Positions 57,503 to 64,000 of a DNA stretch of 64,000 nt are shown piece after piece. Numbering within the stretch: position 1 is the first letter of the stretch; each line of letters opens with the position of its first letter. The translations under genes were made by a program, and so were the position numbers. The stretch comes from Alphaproteobacteria bacterium UBA1301 (lineage in GTDB: Bacteria; Pseudomonadota; Alphaproteobacteria; Micropepsales; Micropepsaceae), in the NCBI GenBank assembly GCA_002307725.1, contig DBUB01000007.1, positions 114,067 through 178,066 on the forward strand, given 5' to 3'. The notes beneath the pieces were generated by a model. The model did not search any database, was not told the origin of the DNA, and saw only the letters and a program-made list of their open reading frames with translations.

Positions 57503-59209
57503 ATGACGGTTGCGGCAAGTTCGGAAGGTTTTGCGGGCGTTCTCGGCTGGGCGGCGCGCCGTCCCCGGCTGGTCTTGGCGCTGTTCTGCCTCGTCCTGTG
57601 GGCGCCGGGCGTGTTCAGCTTGCCGCCGCTCGACCGTGACGAGAGCCGCTTTGCCCAGGCCTCCAAGCAGATGCTGGAGACCGGCGATGTGGTCGATATC
57701 CGCTTCGGCCATGTCCCGCGCTACAAGAAACCGGCCGGCATCTACTGGATGCAGGCGGTCGCCACGGCCGTCGCCGGGTTCGGCGAAAAGACCCACATCT
57801 GGACCTATCGCCTGCCGTCCTTGCTTGGCGGCATCGCGGCGGTGTGGCTGACCTTTTGGTGCGCCGCTGCGTTCCTCCGGCGCGAGGTGGCGCTCTTGGC
57901 TGGCGCTTTGCTCGGCGGCACTTTGCTGATGACGGGCGAAGCCACCATCGCCACCACCGATGCGGTTCTCACCGCCTGCATCGTGGGGGCGCAAGCGGTG
58001 CTGCTCAGGGTTTGGCTTGGGGCCAAGGGCGCTGCCGCACCACCGTCGCGGCTGGTGGTGCTCGCCGGCTGGGTCTGTGTCGGACTTGCGATTCTGGTGA
58101 AGGGCCCGCCGGTCTTCATCCCGTTCCTCACTGCCGCCGTGCTTTGCTGTTGGGATCGCGAATGGCGCTGGCTGGGGGCCACCCGTCCGCTGTCCGGCAT
58201 CGCTATCGTGCTTGTCATGGTGGCGCCGTGGGTCGTCGCCATTGGGCTGAAGAGCCATTGGCAGTTCTTCCAGCAGTCGCTGGGGAACGACTTTGCCACC
58301 AAACTCGCTGGCGGCCAGGAGAGCCATGGATTTCCGCCCGGCTATTTCCTTGTCGCCCTGACGCCGTCGTTCTGGCCGGCGATTCTGTTCCTGTTGCCGG
58401 GCTTGGTCGCGGCCTTGCGCCGTCACAAAGACCCGGCGATCCGCTTCCTCCTGGTCTGGGCGGCGACGTGGATCGCCTTCGAGCTGGTTCCGACCAAACT
58501 GCCGCACTACGTGCTGCCGATCTATCCGGCGCTCGCCATCCTTGCGGCGCTGTGGGCGGCGTGGCCGCGGGGGGCCGAGACGGTGTGGGACCGGATCGTG
58601 TTTTACCTTGCACCGGTGCAGTTTGCGCTGGCCGCACTGGCGCTGGCCGCCGGTCTTTTCATCCTGCCGCAAAGGTTCGCTCTCCAGCCAAGCATGTGGG
58701 TCGCTATCCCGGCGCTGGTGTTGGTGGGCCTGGCGATCGCCGCACTGATCTTCTATTTCCGGCGCCGGATGGTGGTGGCGGCGGTCATCGCACTGGCGGC
58801 GCCGCTGATCGTCTATCCGGTTCTCACCGCGGGCATCGGCCCCAATCTGTCACGGATCTGGGTGAGCCCGCGTCTGGCCGCGATGGTGCAGTCCTTGGCG
58901 CGTCCGGGCGATCCGCCGCCTGCGCTCGCTGGTTACATCGAGCCGAGCATGCTGTTCCTCCTCGGTACCGAGACGCGGCTGACCGACAGCGGCGCCTCCG
59001 CCGCCGACGCCAAGGCGGGCGAGGGGGGGCTTGCGGTGATCGAGGAGCGCGAACAGGCCGCCTTCATGGCGCGGCTCAAGGAGAAGGAGATTGAGGCGGT
59101 GGAACTCGGGTCGGTCGACGGCCTCAACTACTCCAACGGCCGCAAGGTGCTGATCCGGGTCTGGCGCGTCGCCCCGCTGACCGAAACCCCCGCTCCCCCG
59201 GCCGAGTGA
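57503..59209 (+). CDS. ArnT-like glycosyltransferase (GT-C, PMT/GT83 type)
   Basis: A 568-residue inner-membrane glycosyltransferase with about 12 transmembrane helices. The catalytic periplasmic loop LPPLDRDESRFAQASKQMLETGDV (DE pair) and FGHVPRYKKPAGIYWMQ match ArnT/PMT-type proteins that use polyprenyl-linked sugars to decorate lipid A or other glycolipids. ELVPTKLPHYVLPIYPALAIL marks the later helices. It diverges from the GT2/LAB_N pair across about 200 bases, and together they look like a polyprenyl-phosphate-sugar system. The sugar is not known. Confidence 0.9.
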   Translation: MTVAASSEGFAGVLGWAARRPRLVLALFCLVLWAPGVFSLPPLDRDESRFAQASKQMLETGDVVDIRFGHVPRYKKPAGIYWMQAVATAVAGFGEKTHIWTYRLPSLLGGIAAVWLTFWCAAAFLRREVALLAGALLGGTLLMTGEATIATTDAVLTACIVGAQAVLLRVWLGAKGAAAPPSRLVVLAGWVCVGLAILVKGPPVFIPFLTAAVLCCWDREWRWLGATRPLSGIAIVLVMVAPWVVAIGLKSHWQFFQQSLGNDFATKLAGGQESHGFPPGYFLVALTPSFWPAILFLLPGLVAALRRHKDPAIRFLLVWAATWIAFELVPTKLPHYVLPIYPALAILAALWAAWPRGAETVWDRIVFYLAPVQFALAALALAAGLFILPQRFALQPSMWVAIPALVLVGLAIAALIFYFRRRMVVAAVIALAAPLIVYPVLTAGIGPNLSRIWVSPRLAAMVQSLARPGDPPPALAGYIEPSMLFLLGTETRLTDSGASAADAKAGEGGLAVIEEREQAAFMARLKEKEIEAVELGSVDGLNYSNGRKVLIRVWRVAPLTETPAPPAE

Positions 59210-59253
59210 GCGGGAAATCCTTTGTTCACAGGCTTTTTGGTACGTCCAAAATC

Positions 59254-59424
59254 TGTCATCCCCGGCGCGCACCACGCGCAGCGCGCGTGAGGGAAGGGCA
59301 TCCAGGTGTTGGAGACCCATCCGATAGTAGGGATTTGGCACGGCTCATTTGCGCGGGCGAACCAACGTCGCGACCTGGGTTCCCTTCCCCTCGCGGCGCG
59401 GCGCTTGCTCGGCCGGGAATGACA
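59254..59424. repeat. Dispersed palindromic element, copy 2
   Basis: A 171-bp element beginning TGTCATCCCCGGCGCGC and ending CGGGAATGACA, with inner arms GGGAAGGGCATCCAGGTGTT and GACCTGGGTTCCCTTCCCC. It shares outer and inner arms with copy 1 at 32768-32950. It fills most of the 390-base gap between the ArnT-like and lysine-aminomutase genes; nothing else was recognised there. Confidence 0.75.
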
Positions 59425-59598
59425 TGGCGTGGTGCTTGGTGCCTCTCGTCGTCCCCATCTCTCTTGCACTCTTCCTTCGCTTTCACTTGACGGGCGCGAG
59501 CAACGTACTAATGATCGCCGCGTTCGTTGCCTCGGGCGATGAGGAGTCGTTGTGGCTCTTGCACTGATGGCAGCGGTTCGGAGCGTCATGAGACGACG

Positions 59599-60879
59599 AT
59601 GAGTCTCCAAGCACTGCGGGGGCGTGACCTCAAACCTCCGCTACAGCCCGTCCAAGAGCGACCGGCATCCTCCCTCAAGGACACGCCACCTCAGACCAAG
59701 CCCGCTCGGGCTATTCCGCGATTCCCCGTCAATCCCCAGACCCGCGCATTTTACCGCCGCTTTTTCCCCGGCACGTCGACCGCTGAATGGAACGACTGGC
59801 GCTGGCAGATGCGTTCCCGCATCCGGGGTCTCGCCGAACTCAGCCGGATTTTCACCCTCTCCGCCGATGAACGCGACGCTGCCGAGCGCCACCAGGGCGC
59901 CCTGCCGGTCGGCATTACGCCCTATTACGCCTCGCTGATGGGGCTCGACGATCCCACCGAACCCTTGCGCCGCACCCATATCATGACCGGCGACGAGTAC
60001 CGCCTCAGCCCTGGCGAGGGCGATGATCCCTTAAGCGAAGACCACGACACCGTCGTGCCCGGCATCGTCCATCGCTATCCCGACCGGGTCCTGTTCCTCA
60101 CCACCGGCACCTGCTCGACCTATTGCCGCTATTGCACGCGGGCCCGCGTCGTCGGCAATCCGGGTGGCGAGTACCAGTTCGCCATGAAGCAATGGGAACA
60201 GGCGCTGGCTTATTTGGAGGTCCATACCGAGGTCCGCGACGTGCTTTTGTCCGGCGGTGATCCGTTCACCATCGGCGACGACAAGCTCGATTGGCTGCTG
60301 ACGCGGCTGCGGGCGATGAAACACATCGAATTCCTGCGCATCGGCACCAAAATGCCGATCGTGCTGCCGCAGCGGATCACCAAAGACTTCGCCAAGATGC
60401 TGAAGAAGCATCATCCGCTGTTCATCAGTCTGCACGTCACCCACCCCAAGGAACTCACCGACGAAATGCGCGAGTCGACCGGCCGGCTGGCCGACGCCGG
60501 TATTCCGCTCGGTTCGCAGACGGTGCTGCTCAAAGGCATCAATGACGATCCGGCGGTGATGGTGCCGCTGATGCAGGGTCTGCTCACTTGCCGGGTGAAG
60601 CCCTATTACCTTTATGCCTGCGACCCGATCCGGGGCTCGGCCCATTTCCGTGGCGATGTCGAGAAGGGTCTGGAAATCATCAAGGCGTTGCGCGGCCACA
60701 CCACCGGCTACGCCACGCCGATCTTTGCCATCGACGCGCCTGGCGGTGGCGGCAAAATCCAAATTGCCCCCGACAGCATCGTCGGCCGCAACGGCAACGA
60801 TCTGTTGCTGCGGAATTTCGAAGGCAAGATCTACAGCTACCCCGATCCCGGTGGCACGCTGGGCATAGACAAAGAATAA
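59599..60879 (+). CDS. kamA: Lysine 2,3-aminomutase family radical-SAM enzyme
   Basis: A 426-residue KamA-family enzyme that moves the alpha-amino group of an amino acid (usually L-lysine) to the beta carbon. The radical-SAM cluster Cys172, Cys176 and Cys179 (CSTYCRYC), PLP lysine Lys386 in DAPGGGGKIQI and the lysine-binding acidic residues Asp342 (YACDPIRG) and Asp379 (FAIDAPGG) are all present. Length fits lysine 2,3-aminomutase rather than the shorter EpmB. The start is the ATG at 59599; the frame opens 24 residues earlier without similarity. No acetyltransferase (ablB) gene follows; instead, after a palindromic repeat, come ATP-grasp ligase genes. Confidence 0.92.
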   Translation: MSLQALRGRDLKPPLQPVQERPASSLKDTPPQTKPARAIPRFPVNPQTRAFYRRFFPGTSTAEWNDWRWQMRSRIRGLAELSRIFTLSADERDAAERHQGALPVGITPYYASLMGLDDPTEPLRRTHIMTGDEYRLSPGEGDDPLSEDHDTVVPGIVHRYPDRVLFLTTGTCSTYCRYCTRARVVGNPGGEYQFAMKQWEQALAYLEVHTEVRDVLLSGGDPFTIGDDKLDWLLTRLRAMKHIEFLRIGTKMPIVLPQRITKDFAKMLKKHHPLFISLHVTHPKELTDEMRESTGRLADAGIPLGSQTVLLKGINDDPAVMVPLMQGLLTCRVKPYYLYACDPIRGSAHFRGDVEKGLEIIKALRGHTTGYATPIFAIDAPGGGGKIQIAPDSIVGRNGNDLLLRNFEGKIYSYPDPGGTLGIDKE

Positions 60880-60943
60880 GCAAGCGTGGAGCCCCCCCGC
60901 GCGTAACCTGCCACAAGGGGAGGAGTATCGCATATGATGAGAG

Positions 60944-61067
60944 TGTCATGGCCCGTAACTGCGGGCCATCCAGGTCACGCAAGTACCGTCGTTTCAAGAA
61001 AGGCCGGAATTTCATGGCGAATGTGGAGCAACACCAACTAGGTCGCCCGCATTTGCGGGCGATGACA
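60944..61067. repeat. Dispersed palindromic element, copy 3
   Basis: A 124-bp element starting TGTCATGGCCCG and ending CGGGCGATGACA. It has hairpins ATGGCCCG/CGGGCCAT and GTCGCCCGC/GCGGGCGAT at its two ends and an ATCCAGGT core. The outer ends match the other two copies; the interior differs. It lies between kamA and the first ATP-grasp gene (240-base gap), which is otherwise empty. Confidence 0.65.
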
Positions 61068-61118
61068 CAGAGGGTGCGACGGCCTATGCGATTCCCCGGT
61101 CACAAGGGGTGGTAATTA

Positions 61119-62108
61119 ATGCGTATCGGCGTCACCTATGATTTGAAATCCGACTATCTCGCCCAAGGCTGGAGCGCGGAGGACGCGGCCGAGTTCGACA
61201 GCGAGATCACCATCGCCGCCATTTGCACCGCGCTTGCCGCCATGGGGCTGGAGCCCGTCCGCATCGGCACGGTGAAACGCCTCGCCGAACGCCTCGTCGC
61301 CGGGGAGCGCTGGGACGGCGTTTTCAATTTTTGCGAAGGCGTCAAAGGGGTAGGGCGCGAGGCGCAAGTGCCGGCGCTGTTAGAAGCCTACGACATTCCT
61401 TACGTCTTCTCCGACACCCTGACGTTAGCGGTCAGTCTCGACAAAGCCATGTGCAAGCGGATCGTGCGCGACGCTGGCGTGCCGACGCCCGATTTCGCAG
61501 TAATCGAAACCCTGGAAGACGCCGCCCGTATCGATCTTCCTTATCCGCTGTTCCTCAAACCGGTCGCCGAAGGCTCCGGCAAAGGCGTCGACCGCAATTC
61601 GCGGGTCAGCGATGCCGCCGCGCTGCAAGTCACCGCCGCCGATCTGCTCGCGCGCTTCGCCCAGCCGGTGCTGGTGGAGACCTTCCTGCCGGGGCGCGAG
61701 TTCACGGTCGGCATCACTGGCACCGGCGCCGAGGCTGAGGTGCTGGGCGTCACTGAGATCGTGCCGCTGGCGGGTTACGTCGGCGCCGGCTACGGCTACG
61801 AGAACAAGCTGGAGCATTGGGAGGTGAAGCTTGAGATCGCGCTCGCTCCGCCGGAATTCGCTGCGGCCTCGGGCAATGTGGCGCTGGCGGCTTGGCGGGC
61901 GCTGCGCTGCCGCGATGGCGGGCGCATCGACGTGCGTTGCGATGCTTCCGGCGCCCCCCAGTTCATCGAAGTCAATCCGCTGGCCGGTCTGCGGCCCGAA
62001 CATTCCGATTTGTGCCTGATCGCGAATTTCGCCGGCATCACCTACAACGATCTCATCGCCCGCATCATGGCGTCGTTTTTCCGGCGTCACCCGGACCTCA
62101 AACCATGA
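61119..62108 (+). CDS. ATP-grasp ligase, D-Ala-D-Ala-ligase-like (first of two)
   Basis: A 329-residue ATP-grasp enzyme. It begins MRIGVTYDLKSDYLAQGWS, with NFCEGVKGVGREAQVPALLEAYDIPYVFSD, LDKAMCKRIVRDAGVPTPDF (ATP-binding Lys), LFLKPVAEGSGKGVDRNS, LVETFLPGREFTVGI and FIEVNPLAGLRPEHS (metal-binding Glu and Asn). The layout resembles D-Ala-D-Ala ligase, so it probably joins two amino acids or peptides with ATP. It overlaps the next ATP-grasp gene by ATGA, follows kamA after a repeat, and may act on beta-lysine. Substrate is inferred only. Confidence 0.88.
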   Translation: MRIGVTYDLKSDYLAQGWSAEDAAEFDSEITIAAICTALAAMGLEPVRIGTVKRLAERLVAGERWDGVFNFCEGVKGVGREAQVPALLEAYDIPYVFSDTLTLAVSLDKAMCKRIVRDAGVPTPDFAVIETLEDAARIDLPYPLFLKPVAEGSGKGVDRNSRVSDAAALQVTAADLLARFAQPVLVETFLPGREFTVGITGTGAEAEVLGVTEIVPLAGYVGAGYGYENKLEHWEVKLEIALAPPEFAAASGNVALAAWRALRCRDGGRIDVRCDASGAPQFIEVNPLAGLRPEHSDLCLIANFAGITYNDLIARIMASFFRRHPDLKP

Positions 62109-63070
62109 AAATCCTCGTTCTGCATTCCGACGTTCCGCCCAATGCGCCGCCGGAAGACCAGGACACGTTGATCGCCGCCCGCGCCATCTCCGAGGCGCTG
62201 CAGTCGCGTGGCCACAGCGCGCCGCTTGCCACTTTCGTGGCGGATCGCGAAGCCTTGCGCCGGACGATCGCGCCGCATCGCCCCGATGTCGTCTTTAATC
62301 TGGTGGAAGGCATCGATGGGCAGGGGCGCCTCGCCTATCTGGCGCCGCAGATGCTGGACGAAATCGGCGTGCGTTATACCGGCGCCGGTGCCCGCTCGCT
62401 GATCCTCACCGGCGACAAGCCGCGCAGCAAAAGGATGCTGCGCGAGGCGGGTCTACCGACGCCCTTGTGGGCCGAACCGCCGGAATGGCAGGGGCTGGGC
62501 GCCGGGCGTTGGATCGTCAAATGCGCCGACGAAGACGCTTCGCTCGGTCTCGACGATGGCGCCGTGGTCACTGCCCCTGACGTGGAAGCCCGCGCCGCGG
62601 CGTGCCGGGCCCGTTTCGGCGGCCGCTGGTTCGCTGAGGAATATATCGACGGGCGCGAATTCAACATCGCCATCATCGAGCAGAACGGAGCGCCGCATGT
62701 GCTGCCGATGGCCGAGATGATGTTCGTCGGCTGGCCGGTGGAACGCCCGCGCATCGTCGGCTACACCGCCAAATGGGACGATGCCTCGTTCGAATCCGTC
62801 AAAACGGTGCGCCGCTTCGGCATCGAATACCGCGAGCCCGCCTTGGCGCGCGAACTCAGCTATCAATGCGTCGAGTGCTGGGAGATGTTCGCTTGCCGCG
62901 GCACCGCGCGGGTCGATTTCCGTGTTGACATGAACGGCCACCCCTCGATTCTCGAGATCAATCCCAATCCGGGCATCGCGCCGGATGCGGGCCTTTCCGT
63001 CGCCGCAGCGGAAGCGGGGCTCTCTTACGCCGATCTCATGGAAGGTATCGTTCAGGAAGCCGTGCGATGA
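62105..63070 (+). CDS. ATP-grasp ligase, D-Ala-D-Ala-ligase-like (second of two)
   Basis: A 321-residue ATP-grasp protein, distinct from its neighbour: MKILVLHSDVPPNAPPEDQD, VFNLVEGIDGQGRLAYLAPQML, YTGAGARSLILTGDKPRSKRMLREAGLPTP, GRWIVKCADEDASLG, WFAEEYIDGREFNIAII, MMFVGWPVERPRIVGY and FRVDMNGHPSILEINPNPGI. The metal-binding EINPN is intact. Its start and stop overlap both neighbours by ATGA, so the three genes are translationally coupled. Two different ligases in series suggest two peptide or amide bonds made in order. The upstream extension of the frame lies in the first ligase gene. Confidence 0.9.
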   Translation: MKILVLHSDVPPNAPPEDQDTLIAARAISEALQSRGHSAPLATFVADREALRRTIAPHRPDVVFNLVEGIDGQGRLAYLAPQMLDEIGVRYTGAGARSLILTGDKPRSKRMLREAGLPTPLWAEPPEWQGLGAGRWIVKCADEDASLGLDDGAVVTAPDVEARAAACRARFGGRWFAEEYIDGREFNIAIIEQNGAPHVLPMAEMMFVGWPVERPRIVGYTAKWDDASFESVKTVRRFGIEYREPALARELSYQCVECWEMFACRGTARVDFRVDMNGHPSILEINPNPGIAPDAGLSVAAAEAGLSYADLMEGIVQEAVR

Positions 63071-63648
63071 TCGCGCTCAGCCGTGCTTACGCCAGCGTGT
63101 TCGGCGCCCCGGTGATCGACCGCATTGACCCGCGCCTCTTCACCCTTCGCTATTTCGCCGCCTGCATGGATTGCAGCTTCTGCGCTGACCAATGCTGTTC
63201 CTATGGCGTCGACATCGACACGGCTAACATCGATGCCTTGCGCGGTTTGGGGGCAGACTTCGCAGCCTTCGTCGGTGTGCCGCAAAGCGATTGGTTCACC
63301 GCCGAACGCAGCGCCGATGCCGAATTTCCCTCCGGCACTTACGGCCGCACCCAGACCCGCGACGGCAAATGCGTTTTCGCCGACCGCGGTGGCCGCGGCT
63401 GCCGCATCCACGCTTGGTGCCTGCAGCAGGGCCTCGATTACCACCGCTACAAACCGCTGGTCTCGACGCTGTTTCCCGTTACCTTCGAATTCGGCGCTTT
63501 GGTGCCCTCGCCCGAAACCCTCGACGGCACGCTGGCCTGTGCCGGAAGCGGCCCAACGCTGTATCAAGGCGCCCGCGACGAACTTGTCTACTATTTCGGC
63601 GAAGCCTTCGTTGCCGAACTCGACGCCCATGCAGATAGGGCGTGCTGA
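63067..63648 (+). CDS. Cysteine-cluster protein (YkgJ-like) of the ligase locus
   Basis: A 193-residue protein with a cysteine-rich core: CMDCSFCADQCCSYG (CxxCxxCxxxCC-like spacing), GKCVFADRGGRGCRIHAWCLQQG and a further CAGSG. The pattern recalls YkgJ/UPF0153 proteins, which bind zinc or an iron-sulfur cluster; I am not certain of the family. Its start overlaps the second ATP-grasp stop (ATGA). It is thus the third coupled gene of the cluster and could be a modifying or electron-transfer partner. Function unknown. Confidence 0.75.
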   Translation: MIALSRAYASVFGAPVIDRIDPRLFTLRYFAACMDCSFCADQCCSYGVDIDTANIDALRGLGADFAAFVGVPQSDWFTAERSADAEFPSGTYGRTQTRDGKCVFADRGGRGCRIHAWCLQQGLDYHRYKPLVSTLFPVTFEFGALVPSPETLDGTLACAGSGPTLYQGARDELVYYFGEAFVAELDAHADRAC

Positions 63649-63702
63649 CGGCGGACGCGCACGATACACTCACAAGAAGATTCGTCGCCGGGGGGCAAAC
63701 GC

Positions 63703-64000
63703 TTGAACACCAATTTTCTTCCTTATACGAACCTTGACTTGCTCGAGCCCGGCTGCTGCTGCCCGGCGTTCGATCCCAAGGCGTGGGACCAACTCGACCT
63801 GCATTTCCGCGACAAGCTTTTCGTGCATTTTCGCACCCGCAGCCTGTTCCACATTCCGCTCAATATGAGTGCGGCGTTTTTCGACACCTGGGAAGCGATC
63901 AAGGCGGCCGGCGCCGAGGATGGCCAGTTTGCCATCCTCTCCAACGACGAATCCAAATGGCGTGGCGAGCACTATTTCGCCGTCACCAAAGAGGTGCCAG
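63703..64000 (+). CDS. Unknown protein of the ligase locus (3' end cut by window edge)
   Basis: The frame opens with TTG at 63703 after GGGGGG and stays open to the end of the window (99 complete codons). It begins with LNTNFLPYTNLDLLEPGCCC, followed by FRDKLFVHFRTRSLFHIPLNM and ILSNDESKWRGEHYF. A CCCP run and several His and Trp residues are visible; the composition is protein-like, unlike its opposite-strand shadows. It follows the cysteine-cluster gene by 54 bases. I do not recognise the family, and the TTG start is provisional. Confidence 0.6.
   Translation, partial: MNTNFLPYTNLDLLEPGCCCPAFDPKAWDQLDLHFRDKLFVHFRTRSLFHIPLNMSAAFFDTWEAIKAAGAEDGQFAILSNDESKWRGEHYFAVTKEVP

Noticed and set aside
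56573..58672. 699-residue frame including the GT2 protein
   Set aside because: Only the C-terminal 240 residues match GT2; the N-terminal part is antisense to the ArnT-like gene and is Arg/Gln-rich shadow sequence.
1..64000. CRISPR array, IS transposase, prophage or rRNA operon
   Set aside because: I looked for regular direct repeats with spacers, transposase or integrase motifs and rRNA landmarks, and found none. The TGTCAT elements are palindromic and singly placed, not CRISPR repeats.

Overview
The window is a piece of a GC-rich alphaproteobacterial chromosome. The lineage signs are a soluble FixL-type oxygen sensor kinase, an NsrR-type regulator, MlaE/MlaF/MlaD lipid transport genes, an ArnT-type sugar transferase with a GT2/LAB_N pair, HerA-type and EF-G-like paralogues, and an intergenic palindrome starting TCTAGAG. 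The polysaccharide-degrading lipoprotein, the sugar porters and the FixL/NsrR pair would suit a soil or sediment heterotroph that meets low oxygen; a Rhizomicrobium/Micropepsaceae-like organism is possible, but this is inference and no rRNA gene is present to test it. I see no rRNA genes, no CRISPR array, no IS transposase and no prophage.

Layout. 1-9 kb: the start of a CheW gene after a soluble chemoreceptor, a D-2-hydroxyacid dehydrogenase next to purH, a class-III aminotransferase homologue that has lost its PLP lysine, tRNA-Leu, and a HerA-type ATPase translationally coupled to a histidine kinase. 9-12 kb: an exported M3 peptidase and nsrR. 12-22.8 kb: a carbohydrate locus (LacI regulator, sugar/H+ porter, aldose epimerase, GH3 lipoprotein glucosidase, GH27 alpha-galactosidase, Tat-exported double retropepsin, Na+/sugar symporter). 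The same 14-bp LacI-type operator lies before the porter and before the symporter. 22.9-29 kb: rlmJ, tRNA-Ser(CGA), then a corrinoid methyltransferase set (corrinoid protein, RACo-type activator, DUF1638 protein, homocysteine-methyltransferase-type enzyme, UroD-type methyltransferase). 29-35 kb: exported proteins, including a secreted SAM-methyltransferase-like protein, an APH-type kinase, a membrane-anchored DUF1493 protein, and an Lrp/AsnC regulator. 35-47 kb: trxB-lysR, lemA with two TPM-domain genes, a TonB-dependent receptor, an EF-G paralogue, an MFS transporter, a DUF4405 protein and an aspartate aminotransferase. 47-57 kb: small membrane and lipoproteins, a structured RNA candidate before an efflux outer-membrane lipoprotein, an Mla-type lipid transporter operon with its auxiliary lipoprotein, FixL, ParDE and tRNA-Ser(GGA). 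56-59 kb: GT2/LAB_N diverging from an ArnT-like transferase.

59.6 kb to the end: a lysine-2,3-aminomutase gene followed by two overlapping ATP-grasp ligase genes, a cysteine-cluster protein and a further gene that runs off the window. The last part looks like an uncharacterised beta-amino-acid/peptide pathway and is my main candidate for a new system. The corrinoid set is the second candidate.

Three copies of a dispersed palindromic element (ends TGTCAT/ATGACA) occupy otherwise empty gaps at about 32.8, 59.3 and 61.0 kb. All start sites other than those supported by a clear ribosome-binding site or by gene overlap are provisional.
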